Position numbers and translations under genes: made by a program. Of a stretch of 64,000 bases of DNA, positions 29,069 to 38,338 are shown one piece after another; the first letter of the stretch is position 1; every line of letters begins with the position of its first letter. Below the pieces are notes generated by a model. It had not been told where the DNA came from. It searched no databases and saw only the letters and a list, made by a program, of their open reading frames with translations. This DNA comes from Rugamonas aquatica (lineage in GTDB: Bacteria > Pseudomonadota > Gammaproteobacteria > Burkholderiales > Burkholderiaceae_D). The DNA lies in contig NZ_WHUG01000003.1 in assembly GCF_009380215.1 (NCBI RefSeq), positions 124,001-188,000 of the forward strand. The letters are read 5' to 3'.

Positions 29069-29895
29069 ATATCGCCTGCCACTACGCCATCGTTCGCTTT
29101 ACTCCGTTCATTGAGACGGGAGAGTTCGCCAATGTTGGTCTGGTGATGCTAGCACCTGGAGTGCGCTTCTTCGGATTTAAGCTTTTGGTCAGCCGATACG
29201 CTCGCGTGACCAATTTCTTCGAAGGACTCGACCCTAAGGTTTTCAAAGCCTCGATCAGCGACCTGCGCGAGGAGATGGAGCGGCTCGGTTCGATATTGAA
29301 CCAGACTGGCAGCTACGACAAAGAAGCTCTGCTGCGCATTTGGACCGAACTGATTAAGCCTCGCGAAACCATGTTGCGATTCAGCGAACCCCGCCTGGTC
29401 CTGGCGGAGGATTGCAAAACGAAACTGCTGGAGCTTTACGATTACTACGTGGGACATAACTTCGCCAACAAGGAATACCAGGAAAAACTGCTGGAACGCG
29501 CCGTCAGTGGATGGTTGCGTGAAGCCGGGCTGCAAAACAAGTTCCATGCGGCGCGCATCGGCAACGATGACTACCATGCACATTTCCCTTTCGTCGCTGG
29601 CACAGAAGAGCACCCAGAGAAAATCATCAAACCACTCAACCTCAATTACGCTGATGCGGCGAAAATCATCGACCACGGCGGCCAGTGGCTCTACCGGATA
29701 GACTCCCTGAGGAAGCGCGGCCTGCTGCCGCAGCACGTGCTCTTCACCGTCAAAGGACCAGATTCGGACGAAGCTACTCCGCGCAGTCGCGCTAGAAACG
29801 AGATTGTTTCCGAGCTAAAAACAAAGGACGTGCTCGTGGTAAATCATGGCAACGCGACACCGATCCTGGAATTTGCGCGCGCCGGCGTCCAGTAG
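29065..29895 (+). CDS. DUF3037 protein paired with the HipA-like kinase
   Basis: 276 residues. The N-terminal part, CHYAIVRFTPFIETGEFANVGLVM with a following FKLL, is the DUF3037 signature. The middle (about 60-150) is helical and charged, and the C-terminal third contains LNYADAAKIIDHGGQW and HVLFTVKGPD. No enzyme motif, signal peptide or membrane segment is seen. ATG 29065 overlaps the kinase stop; an earlier in-frame start would add six residues. It shares the low GC of the kinase gene. The repeated pairing of these two families elsewhere (from memory) suggests one functional module; which partner is the effector is unknown. Confidence 0.78.
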   Translation: MNIACHYAIVRFTPFIETGEFANVGLVMLAPGVRFFGFKLLVSRYARVTNFFEGLDPKVFKASISDLREEMERLGSILNQTGSYDKEALLRIWTELIKPRETMLRFSEPRLVLAEDCKTKLLELYDYYVGHNFANKEYQEKLLERAVSGWLREAGLQNKFHAARIGNDDYHAHFPFVAGTEEHPEKIIKPLNLNYADAAKIIDHGGQWLYRIDSLRKRGLLPQHVLFTVKGPDSDEATPRSRARNEIVSELKTKDVLVVNHGNATPILEFARAGVQ

Positions 29896-30795
29896 TCACG
29901 CTCCCGGCAACCCTTCCTCCACCAGATAATCGATAAACGCCCGCACCTTCAACGCCAGGTGCGGGCCGGGCATGTAGACCGCGTGCACGGTGCCGGCATA
30001 TGGCTCGTCGAACACCCACTCCGGCAGCACCTGCCGCACCCGCCGCTGCGCCAGCGCCGGACGCGCCGTGAAATCCGGCACCAGGCCGATGCCGCCGCCC
30101 GCCTCCACCACCGCCATCAGCGCCGCGCTGTTGTTGATCGTCAGCCGCGACGGCACGCGGACGCTGGCCGTCTCGCTGCCGCGCCGCAAGCTCCAGGCGT
30201 CGCCGAAGCGGGCGTAGCCCAAATAGCTGCACTGATGCGCCGGCAATTCCTGCGGCGATTGCGGCTCGCCATGCGTATCCAGATACTGCTGCGTGGCGAC
30301 CAGCACATAGGTCACCGGCCCCAGCGTGCGCGCCGCCAGCCCCGGCGCCAGTTCGGTCGCGATGCGGATAGCCAGGTCCATGCCTTCCTCGATCAGGTCG
30401 ATCTTGCGGTCCATCAGCTGCAATTCGACATTCACCTCGGGATAGCGCGCCAGGAAGCCCGGCAGCTTGGGCGCCAGCCACACCTGGCCCAGCACGATGG
30501 GCGCGCTGACGCGTATGGTGCCGTTCGGCCGCGCGCTGTAGCTGCCGGCCAGCGCATGCACTTCGCGCGCCGTGCTCACCATGCGCACGCAGGCCGCATG
30601 CACCTGCTGCCCCAGCTCGGTCAGCGACAGCGAACGCGTGGTCCGGTGCAGCAGCCGTCCGCCCATGTGCGCCTCCAGCCGCGACACGTGGCGGCTGACC
30701 GCCGACGTGGTCAGCCCCAGCTGCCGCGCCGCCGCCGAGAAACCGCCGCTGTCGACCACCTGTGCAAAGATGGCCATCTCCTTCAACATTTCCAT
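29896..30795 (-). CDS. LysR-family transcriptional regulator
   Basis: 299 residues. N-terminal winged helix (FAQVVDSGGFSAAARQLGLTTSAVSRHVSRLEAHMGGRLLHRTTRSLSLTELG) and a C-terminal periplasmic-binding-like effector domain (about 90-295). It belongs to the AaeR/DmlR-like subgroup. Divergent from an aldo/keto reductase gene across 110 bases, the normal layout for a LysR regulator and its target, so it probably controls that gene and itself. Confidence 0.9.
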   Translation of the reverse strand: MEMLKEMAIFAQVVDSGGFSAAARQLGLTTSAVSRHVSRLEAHMGGRLLHRTTRSLSLTELGQQVHAACVRMVSTAREVHALAGSYSARPNGTIRVSAPIVLGQVWLAPKLPGFLARYPEVNVELQLMDRKIDLIEEGMDLAIRIATELAPGLAARTLGPVTYVLVATQQYLDTHGEPQSPQELPAHQCSYLGYARFGDAWSLRRGSETASVRVPSRLTINNSAALMAVVEAGGGIGLVPDFTARPALAQRRVRQVLPEWVFDEPYAGTVHAVYMPGPHLALKVRAFIDYLVEEGLPGA

Positions 30796-30905
30796 CGCAT
30801 CACTCCGCCGTTGCAGCTACATCAACAATGCTTTGCATTTTAAGCGGATTGTGTATTTTTTGTGCAGCACCGATACTAAAAGCACCACATCACGCAGAGG
30901 TCATC

Positions 30906-31883
30906 ATGAAACAACGCATTTTGGGCAGCCAGGGTCTGACGGTATCGGCACAGGGTTTGGGCTGCATGGGCATGAGCAATACCTACGGGCCGGCCGACCA
31001 GACAGAGGCGGTCGCCACGCTGCACCGCGCGCTGGAACTGGGCATCAACTTCTTCGACACTGCCGAGCAGTACGGCCCTTACGACAATGAAGCCCTGCTG
31101 GGCCGCGCCTTCACCGGCCGCCGCAGCGAGGTCATCCTCGCCACCAAGTTCGGCTTCGATATCCGCGATGGCAAGACCGTCGGCGTGACCAGCGACCCGG
31201 CCCATATCCGCGAAAAAGTCGAAGGCTCGCTGCGCCGCCTGAACACCGATTACATCGACCTGCTGTACCAGCACCGCATCGATCCGCTGGTGCCGATCGA
31301 GGACGTGGTGGGCGTGATGGCCGACCTGGTGCGCGAGGGCAAGGTGCGCTACCTGGGCTTGTCCGAGGCGGGCGTGGCCAATATCCGCCGCGCTCACGCC
31401 GTGCATCCAATCAGCGTGCTGCAAAGCGAGTATTCGCTGTGGGAGCGCAACCTGGAGGCCGACGTGCTGCCGGCGCTGCGCGAACTGGGCATCGGCCTGG
31501 TGGCGTTCAGCCCGTTGGGACGGGGTTTCCTGGCCGGTACCGCCAAGCGCGCGGAAGAGTATCCGCCCAGCGATTTCCGCCATCTGGATCCGCGTCTGCA
31601 AGGGGAAAACTTTGATCGCAACATGGAAGCGGCCGCCATCGTGCGCGAGTTGGCCGATCATCGCCTGGTGACGCCGGGACAGATCGCGCTGGCCTGGGCC
31701 ATGCACAAGGGCGACGATATCGTGACCATCCCCGGCACGCGCCGCCGCACTTTCCTGGAGCAGAACGTGGCCGCAGCGGAAATCACGCTGGATGAGACCG
31801 AGATGGCGGTGCTGGATAACGCGCTGAAGCAGGTGTCCGGCCTGCGCTACAGCAAGGAGCGCATGGCGATGGTGGACCGCTAG
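30906..31883 (+). CDS. Aldo/keto reductase
   Basis: 325 residues, TIM-barrel NADPH oxidoreductase of the YajO/Tas-like group. The catalytic tetrad is visible: D in FFDTAEQY, Y in QYGPYDNE, K in LATKFGF and H in LLYQHRID. The cofactor-binding C-terminal part contains TIPGTRRRTFLEQNV. Starts at ATG 30906. Regulated, probably, by the divergent LysR protein. Its stop codon overlaps that of the convergent VanX-like gene. The substrate is unknown. Confidence 0.92.
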   Translation: MKQRILGSQGLTVSAQGLGCMGMSNTYGPADQTEAVATLHRALELGINFFDTAEQYGPYDNEALLGRAFTGRRSEVILATKFGFDIRDGKTVGVTSDPAHIREKVEGSLRRLNTDYIDLLYQHRIDPLVPIEDVVGVMADLVREGKVRYLGLSEAGVANIRRAHAVHPISVLQSEYSLWERNLEADVLPALRELGIGLVAFSPLGRGFLAGTAKRAEEYPPSDFRHLDPRLQGENFDRNMEAAAIVRELADHRLVTPGQIALAWAMHKGDDIVTIPGTRRRTFLEQNVAAAEITLDETEMAVLDNALKQVSGLRYSKERMAMVDR

Positions 31884-32491
31884 AGTACTCGGATGTAGTC
31901 GCGGCGCACCAGCAAGCGGTCGCCGCAGTCGAAGTGCCACCATTCGCTGTTGATGCCGACCCAGCCGGCCTGGAACATGGCATCGCGCAGCAGCTGGCGG
32001 TTGGCGATCTGCTGCGTGCTCAGCTCGCCGCGCGCCAGCAGTTCGGCCTCCAGCGCCGGATGCGAGCGTTCAGACAAGTCATCGAAACCGGTGCCCATGT
32101 CCAGCTCGCGGCCTTGCGCGTCGAGCAAGGTCAGGTCCAGCGCCATGCCGAAGGAGTGGATCGAGCCACGCGCCGGCTCCGCGATGTAGCCCAGCAGATC
32201 CGTGCCTTGCAGCGCCAGCCACAGCTGCTCCTGCACGCGTTGCGGACGCAGCGCATCCAGCACCAGCACCTTGCAATCGGGCCGCCGTTCGGCCAGCCAC
32301 GCCACCACCCGCTCCAGCGCCGCTGCCGCATTATTGTGCAGCCAGCCGCAATCCAGCGGCGAATACAGATCGCGGCCGACGAAGTTGTCCGGCGTGGCAT
32401 AGCGCAGGTCGACCGCGATGCCGTCTATGCTGTCGAGACGCCGGAAGTCGCCATGGCCGGCAATTTCTTCACAGGTGATGGTGACAGCCAT
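31880..32491 (-). CDS. D-alanyl-D-alanine dipeptidase (VanX/DdpX family)
   Basis: 203 residues, zinc peptidase of the VanX family. Metal and catalytic motifs are complete: the SxHxxGxAxD motif as SIHSFGMALD and EWWHF near the C-terminus; the substrate-orienting arginine lies in LDALRP. In species without vancomycin resistance the enzyme splits D-Ala-D-Ala from cell-wall turnover. It has no signal peptide, so it acts in the cytoplasm. Last gene of a five-gene unit starting with the AmpG-like transporter; 16 bases after amiD. Confidence 0.92.
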   Translation of the reverse strand: MAVTITCEEIAGHGDFRRLDSIDGIAVDLRYATPDNFVGRDLYSPLDCGWLHNNAAAALERVVAWLAERRPDCKVLVLDALRPQRVQEQLWLALQGTDLLGYIAEPARGSIHSFGMALDLTLLDAQGRELDMGTGFDDLSERSHPALEAELLARGELSTQQIANRQLLRDAMFQAGWVGINSEWWHFDCGDRLLVRRDYIRVL

Positions 32492-32507
32492 GCGACGCTC
32501 CCGGAGT

Positions 32508-33383
32508 CTATTCGGTCGGCAGCGTGCCTGGCGCCGGTTGCGGCGGCGGCATCACGGTCGGCGGGATCGCCATCACCGGCACCGGGCTGGTCAGCACATC
32601 GAGGATGGCCGCCGATTCCGCATCCGGCACGCCGTCGTACAGCGACTGGCGATACTTCGATTGGAACACCACCATCACATTGCGGGTGGCCTGGTCCAGC
32701 TCGCCCGTCTGCGGCACCGCGTAGCCGTGCTGGGCCAGCTTGCGCTGGAACCAGGCTACGTCCGGCAACTGCTGCTGGAACAGCGGCAAACGCGCCGCCA
32801 CACGGCTGGCCTCCGGCCATGCGACCAGACCGGCGTCGGCCAGCTGCTTCCACGGGAACAGCGGGCCGGGATCCTGCTTGCGCTGCGGTGCGATATCGTT
32901 GTGGCCGAGGATGTTTTCCGGCTTGATGTCATGGCGGGCGACGATCTGCTTCAGCAGCAAAATCAGCTGGTCGATCTGCGCCGGCTTGAACGGCGCGTAC
33001 ACGCGGCCCTGCGGCGTTTCGACAAAACCGGGATTGACGATCTCGATGCCGATCGACGCCGAATTGAGCTGGTTGTAGATCTTCCAGCTGCTCAGCCCGG
33101 CGTGGTTGGCCTGGCGCGATTCATCCACCAGCGTGTAGAAGAACGGCTGCTCCGTGTCGGTCAGCAGATAGTGGGCGCTGACTTCCTGCTGGGTCAGCGT
33201 CTTGATCGAGCGCGGCAGGTCGCTGACGGTGTAGTGCAGGATGATGTACTTGATGCGGTCGCTCTGGCTGCGCGCGCTCAGCGTGGTATCGAGGCGTGGC
33301 CCGGCGGGCGGCGGCGGCACGGTGGCGCAGCCGGCCAGCAGGGCGGCGGCGGTGGACAGGGCGGTCAGCGGCAGTAGCTTCAT
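32508..33383 (-). CDS. amiD: N-acetylmuramoyl-L-alanine amidase, AmiD-like lipoprotein
   Basis: 291 residues. A lipobox ends at C19 (ALLAGC), so it is a lipoprotein. The amidase-2 domain (about 40-190) has zinc ligands in IILHYT and GHNDIAPQRKQDPG. A peptidoglycan-binding domain follows (about 205-260: WFQRKLAQHGYAVPQTGELDQATRNVMVVFQ). A proline-rich tail closes the protein. AmiD cleaves the stem peptide from MurNAc or anhydro-MurNAc at the outer membrane. ATG 33383 is chosen for the signal sequence; an upstream start adds 15 residues. Confidence 0.93.
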   Translation of the reverse strand: MKLLPLTALSTAAALLAGCATVPPPPAGPRLDTTLSARSQSDRIKYIILHYTVSDLPRSIKTLTQQEVSAHYLLTDTEQPFFYTLVDESRQANHAGLSSWKIYNQLNSASIGIEIVNPGFVETPQGRVYAPFKPAQIDQLILLLKQIVARHDIKPENILGHNDIAPQRKQDPGPLFPWKQLADAGLVAWPEASRVAARLPLFQQQLPDVAWFQRKLAQHGYAVPQTGELDQATRNVMVVFQSKYRQSLYDGVPDAESAAILDVLTSPVPVMAIPPTVMPPPQPAPGTLPTE

Positions 33384-33405
33384 CAGTAGTGGTCTCGGCA
33401 ACGTT

Positions 33406-34305
33406 TCAATTCCGTGAGTGTAGAGCAATGCGGGCCGCAGCGTGGTGCGCTTGTGCTTCTTTTTGCCGCAGCGACAGTTCCGCCGGCAGCGCCGTGCGCA
33501 TCGCCTGGGCGATCAGCGGATGCAGGCCGGCGGCCCGTCCGCTCAGCACGATGGGGCGCGGACCATAGCGGCCCACCAGCGCCAGCGCGATGCGCGCCAG
33601 TTCCTGCCCCGCTTGCTCAAGGATGGCGTGCGCCACCGGATCCGCCCCGGCGCTGGCGGCCACGGCCAGCGCCAGGCGGCCGATTGCGCCACGGTCCTGG
33701 CCGTAGACGAACTGGCGCGACAAGGCCCAGTCGCTGCCGCCGATCTGTTCGAACACCGCGCGCGCCATCGCCGATTGCTGCCAGGCGCCGGGCTGTTCGT
33801 CCTCGCGCCGCCAGATGTGGCGCAGCGCCTCGCGAGCGATCCAGAAGCCGCCGCCGCCGTCGTCCAGCGTCACGCCGCGTCCGCCTGCGCGATGGAAGGC
33901 GCCGTCCGCATCGATCCAGGCGGCTATCGAACCGGTGCCGGCGTAGACCAGATAACCTTCGCCGGGGGCGAAACTGTCGAGGTAGGCGATTTCCACGTCA
34001 TTGCGCAGCGTGACGGCATGCGGTGCGATATGCAGCAGTTCGGCCAGCCATTGCGCCGGCAGCGTGGCCAGGCCGTCGAAGCCGGTCAAGCCAGCGCACA
34101 CGCCCTGCGGCCTGCCCGCCGCCAGCACTTGCGCGGCCAGCAGCGAGAAGATGCCGCGCACCGCGTCGCGGCCGGCGGCATGGGCCATCTGCGTGGCCGA
34201 CATGCCGGCCACAGCGCCCTCGGCAACGATGCGTCCGTCCCGGTCGGCCAGAGCCCAGCGGGTTTGCGTGCCGCCTGCGTCGATGCCCAGTCCCAGCTCG
34301 TCCAT
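33406..34305 (-). CDS. BadF/BcrA-type sugar kinase, probably GlcNAc or MurNAc kinase
   Basis: 299 residues of the ASKHA fold: phosphate-1 loop GIDAGGTQTRWALAD, catalytic aspartate region LTGFDG, and adenosine loop PIVLSGRAAG. The family includes N-acetylglucosamine kinases and the MurK amino-sugar kinase. Two ATGs occur in tandem (34308, 34305); the second has better spacing from AAGGAG. Given murQ and the transporter nearby, phosphorylation of MurNAc and/or GlcNAc released from cell wall is the likely role. Confidence 0.82.
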   Translation of the reverse strand: MDELGLGIDAGGTQTRWALADRDGRIVAEGAVAGMSATQMAHAAGRDAVRGIFSLLAAQVLAAGRPQGVCAGLTGFDGLATLPAQWLAELLHIAPHAVTLRNDVEIAYLDSFAPGEGYLVYAGTGSIAAWIDADGAFHRAGGRGVTLDDGGGGFWIAREALRHIWRREDEQPGAWQQSAMARAVFEQIGGSDWALSRQFVYGQDRGAIGRLALAVAASAGADPVAHAILEQAGQELARIALALVGRYGPRPIVLSGRAAGLHPLIAQAMRTALPAELSLRQKEAQAHHAAARIALHSRN

Positions 34306-34321
34306 CATCGCTCCTTGATGG

Positions 34322-35983
34322 TCAGCGCATGACGCTGACGCGTTCGCTTTCATTGCCCAGGCGGTCGACCGCGCTGACCACCACCGCCTGCGCCGAACCG
34401 CCTGCCGCATCATCCGGCAACAGCAGCACGGGGCGCGAGGCCGGGGCCAGCGCGAAACGCCACTCCGAACCGTAGCGCGACCAGATCGCGTAATGCGCGA
34501 CCGGCTTGCCGGCGCCGGCGGACAGCCGCAGCGCCACGCCATTGCCCTCGCGCCGCGCCGACGCGGCAGGTGCCGGCGGCAGATCCGATCCCAGCCACGG
34601 ACTGGCCGGGGCCAGCGCCGCCGTCTGGTAAGCCTGCGCCTTCAGCTGGTCGGCGATGCCCTTGCGGTTTTCCATCAGCGCCGCGATGCTGAAGTGCAGA
34701 TGGCCCTGCACGCCCGCACGCGTGCGCGTGACGCCGATCTGCTTGACGATCTCTTCCGGTGCAAACGCCTTGGCGCTGTTGTCGATGCGGCTGGTGTACA
34801 GGCCCGGCCACACATGGCGTGCGCGCGTGTTCTGCGCCAGCCAGTAGTCGAGCAGCACGTCGAAGGCTTGCGGCGCCTGCGCCACCGGCCAGTACAGCTG
34901 CGGCGCCAGATAGTCGAGCCAGCCGTTGGCCAGCCATAGCTCGGCGTCTGCGTACAGCTTGTCGTACTGGCTGAAGCCGACGATGCCGGGCGGCCGGCGG
35001 TCCGGCCGGCCGATGCCGAATGGACTGATGCCGAAGCGCACCCAGCTCTTTTCCTTGTGGATGCCGAGGTAGAGCGCTTCGATCAGCGAGTTGACGTTCT
35101 GGCGACGCCAGCCGGCGCGGTCCAGCGTGCCGCCGCCCAGCAGGTAGTGCTGCCACGAGGCCTGGTCCGGGAACTCCAGCTCCTGCTTCTGGCCAACGCC
35201 GGCGTCCAGCGCCACGCCTTCCGGGCCGGCCGTGGCGGCCGAGGCGTCGATCGGATAGGGATAGAAATAATCGTCGATGTGGACGCCGTCGATATCGTAG
35301 CGGCGCACCACATCCAGCACCACATCCAGCGTGTGCTGCGAGGCGGCGGCTTCGCCCGGGTCCATCCACAGGTAGCGGCCGTAAGGCTTGACCACTTCCG
35401 GATGCGTGCTGCCGATATGGCTGCGCGCCAGCGGCGACTTGGCCGTCGCGTGGCGGGCGCGGTAGGGGTTGAACCAGGCATGCAGTTGCAATCCGCGCGC
35501 ATGCGCCTGTTCGATCCAGAATTGCAGCGGATCCCAGGCCGTGGCCGGTGCACGGCCTTGCTGGCCGGTCAGGAATTCGGACCACGGTTCCAGCTCGGAC
35601 GGATAGATCGCATCCGCGCTCGGCCGCACTTGCAGCACGATGGCGTTCAGGTTCAGCGCCTGCGCACGGTCGAGGATGGCGAGAGCTTCGGCCTGCTGCT
35701 TGGCTATGGTCAGGTTGTTACGGCTGGGCCAATCGATATTCGCCACGGTCGACACCCAGGCGGCGCGAAATTCGCGCGGCGCCGGCGGCGGCTGGTGCAT
35801 ATCGAACGGCGCCGGCGGCGCCATGGGTACGGTGGCGCCAGGGGCCGCTGGACGCGGCGCGGCGCCGGCCTCCGGGGCGGGCGCTGTCGGTGTGCTGGAA
35901 CAACCATCCAGCAGCACGGCCAGGGCGCCGGCCACGCCGGCGGACAAGGTCAGCCGCTTCTTTGCATTAAAAACCAAAACCAT
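34322..35983 (-). CDS. GHL10-family glycosyl hydrolase lipoprotein (DigH/YddW-like)
   Basis: 553 residues. A signal sequence with lipobox LLDGC (C28) and a proline-rich linker (30-65) precede the GHL10 barrel: FRAAWVSTVANIDWPSR, IVLQVRPSADAIYPSELEPWSE, HAWFNPYRARH, VRRYDIDGVHIDDYFYPYP, and YLAPQLYWP. Catalytic acids probably lie in the HIDDYF block. E. coli YddW (DigH) of this family cleaves glycan strands that lack stem peptides, exactly the product of amidases such as AmiD encoded next door. The C-terminal 90 residues look like a beta-sandwich domain. 42 bases after the transporter gene. Confidence 0.85.
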   Translation of the reverse strand: MVLVFNAKKRLTLSAGVAGALAVLLDGCSSTPTAPAPEAGAAPRPAAPGATVPMAPPAPFDMHQPPPAPREFRAAWVSTVANIDWPSRNNLTIAKQQAEALAILDRAQALNLNAIVLQVRPSADAIYPSELEPWSEFLTGQQGRAPATAWDPLQFWIEQAHARGLQLHAWFNPYRARHATAKSPLARSHIGSTHPEVVKPYGRYLWMDPGEAAASQHTLDVVLDVVRRYDIDGVHIDDYFYPYPIDASAATAGPEGVALDAGVGQKQELEFPDQASWQHYLLGGGTLDRAGWRRQNVNSLIEALYLGIHKEKSWVRFGISPFGIGRPDRRPPGIVGFSQYDKLYADAELWLANGWLDYLAPQLYWPVAQAPQAFDVLLDYWLAQNTRARHVWPGLYTSRIDNSAKAFAPEEIVKQIGVTRTRAGVQGHLHFSIAALMENRKGIADQLKAQAYQTAALAPASPWLGSDLPPAPAASARREGNGVALRLSAGAGKPVAHYAIWSRYGSEWRFALAPASRPVLLLPDDAAGGSAQAVVVSAVDRLGNESERVSVMR

Positions 35984-36025
35984 TCCCCGAATCTGTTGAG
36001 CACCGTATTGTAATGCGCCGGGCGT

Positions 36026-37294
36026 TTATTCCTTGCCGAATTGCGGATCGATCCGTACCAGCGCCGTCATGAAGAACGCCGGCAGCGTGGCGACGCAGGC
36101 CCAGATGAAGAAATACTGGTATCCCAACTGCTGCTGTATCCAGCCGCTGACCATGCCAGGCACCATCATGCCGAGGGCCATGAAACCTGTGCAGATCGCG
36201 TAATGCGCGGTCTTGTGCTCGCCGTCGGCCACCAGCACCATGTACAGCATGAAAGCCGAGAAGCCGAAACCATAGCCGAACTGTTCGACCGCCAGGCAGG
36301 CGGAGATCAACACGTTGCTGGTCGGCAGGGCGGTGGCCAGGTAGACGAACACCAGGTCCGGCACGTGCATGATGAACACCATCGGCAGCAGGCTGCGCTT
36401 GAGGCCGAAGCGGGCAATCACCACGCCGCCGGCCAATCCGCCCAGCACCAGCGCGCACACGCCGACGGTGCCGTAGACCACGCCGAAGGTTTCCGTGCTC
36501 AGCCCGAGGCCGCCCTGCGAACGCGGATCGAGCAGGAAGGGCGCGGCCATCTTCAGCAGCTGTGCCTCGCCCAGGCGGTACAGCAGCAGGAAGCCGATGG
36601 TGGCCTTGATGCCGGGCTTCTGGAAGAAGCTGCGGAAGGTGTGGATAAAATCCTTCCACAGCGCACCGCCGCCGGTATGGCTGCGGTCGGTATCGGGGCG
36701 GGGCAGGATCAGCTGGTGATACGCGCTCAGCGCCAGCATCAGCGCCGCCATCGCGCCGAACACCATGGACCAGGCCCAGGCGGGATCGCCGCTGCTGACG
36801 GTCAGGTGGCCGGCGAGGTAGACCAGGCCGCCTTGTCCCGAGATCATCGCCAATTTGTAGAAAGCGCTGCGCACGCCGACGAAGGCGGCTTGCTGGTGCT
36901 GGGTCGGCAGGCCAAGCATGTAATAGCCGTCGGACGCGATATCGTGGGTGGCCGAGCTGAACGCCATCAGCCACAGCGCGGCCAGGCTCATGCGGAAGAA
37001 CTCCGGCAGGTGCAGGGTCAGCGCCACACTGGCCAGCGCCGTGCCGGTCAACAGCTGCAGCAGCACGATCCAGCGCCGCTTGGTGCCGAGCAGCTCCACG
37101 ATGGGCGACCACAGCGGCTTGATGACCCACGGCAGGTACAGCCACGCGGTGTAAAACGCCAGATCGGTATTGGACACGCCGAGCTTCTTGTACATCACGG
37201 ACGACAGCATCATCACCGCGACGTAAGGTACAGCCTGACTGAATGAAATACTGGGCACCCAGAACCAGGGGCTACGTTGTTGCGCTCGATCCAT
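36026..37294 (-). CDS. MFS transporter, AmpG-like
   Basis: 422 residues with about 12 membrane helices. N-terminal WFWVPSISFSQAVPYVAVMMLS and KPLWSPIVELLGTKRRWI, and ATHDIASDGYYM, match the AmpG/acetyl-CoA-transporter (PAT) branch of MFS. It is probably an importer of muropeptides or amino sugars. ATG 37294 gives the usual short N-terminus; an upstream TTG would add eight residues. First gene of the minus-strand unit transporter, GHL10, kinase, amiD, vanX. Its upstream region is shared with the divergent TacA-like antitoxin gene. Confidence 0.87.
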   Translation of the reverse strand: MDRAQQRSPWFWVPSISFSQAVPYVAVMMLSSVMYKKLGVSNTDLAFYTAWLYLPWVIKPLWSPIVELLGTKRRWIVLLQLLTGTALASVALTLHLPEFFRMSLAALWLMAFSSATHDIASDGYYMLGLPTQHQQAAFVGVRSAFYKLAMISGQGGLVYLAGHLTVSSGDPAWAWSMVFGAMAALMLALSAYHQLILPRPDTDRSHTGGGALWKDFIHTFRSFFQKPGIKATIGFLLLYRLGEAQLLKMAAPFLLDPRSQGGLGLSTETFGVVYGTVGVCALVLGGLAGGVVIARFGLKRSLLPMVFIMHVPDLVFVYLATALPTSNVLISACLAVEQFGYGFGFSAFMLYMVLVADGEHKTAHYAICTGFMALGMMVPGMVSGWIQQQLGYQYFFIWACVATLPAFFMTALVRIDPQFGKE

Positions 37295-37358
37295 ACATCC
37301 TTCGATTTTGTTCGGCAAAATTCGGACTACAATTCAGACAGCCATCGGAGATCGAGAC

Positions 37359-37885
<527 letters not shown>

Positions 37886-38338
37886 CTAAAGCAGCTTGCG
37901 GTACACGATGAAGCCGGACTTGTCGGCGACTTTGTCGTACAGCTGCATGGCGGTGTGGTTGGTTTCGTGGGTTTGCCAGTAGACTTTCGGACTACCGGCG
38001 GCGCGGGCTTGGGCATACACGGCCTCGATCAGCTTGCGCGCCACGCCCCGGCCTCTGACGGCCTCGGCGGTGAACAAGTCCTGCATGTAGCAGCTCAGGC
38101 CTATCTGCGTCGTGCCGCGATGGTAGAGGTAGTGGGCCAGGCCGACCAACTGCCCCTCATGCACGGCCACCAGCCCATGCACCGGCTCAGCTTCATCGAA
38201 AAAGCGCGACCATGTGGTTCGGGTGATTTCTTCCGGCAGTGCGGTGTCGCCATGGCGGCCGTAGAATTGGTTGTAGCCCAGCCATAACACATGCCAGGCG
38301 TCGTAATCCTCAGGCGCTAGCGCTCGTATCTCGATCAT
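37886..38338 (-). CDS. GNAT-family N-acetyltransferase
   Basis: 150 residues, full-length GNAT: N-terminal IRALAPEDYDAWHVLW, acetyl-CoA loop VRGRGVARKLIEAVYAQARAAG, and C-terminal YDKVADKSGFIVYRK. Its ATG overlaps the murQ stop (ATGA), so it is translated with murQ. This suggests a substrate related to amino sugars or cell-wall peptides, but members of this group act on many amines. Not related to the neighbouring decayed toxin. Confidence 0.88.
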   Translation of the reverse strand: MIEIRALAPEDYDAWHVLWLGYNQFYGRHGDTALPEEITRTTWSRFFDEAEPVHGLVAVHEGQLVGLAHYLYHRGTTQIGLSCYMQDLFTAEAVRGRGVARKLIEAVYAQARAAGSPKVYWQTHETNHTAMQLYDKVADKSGFIVYRKLL

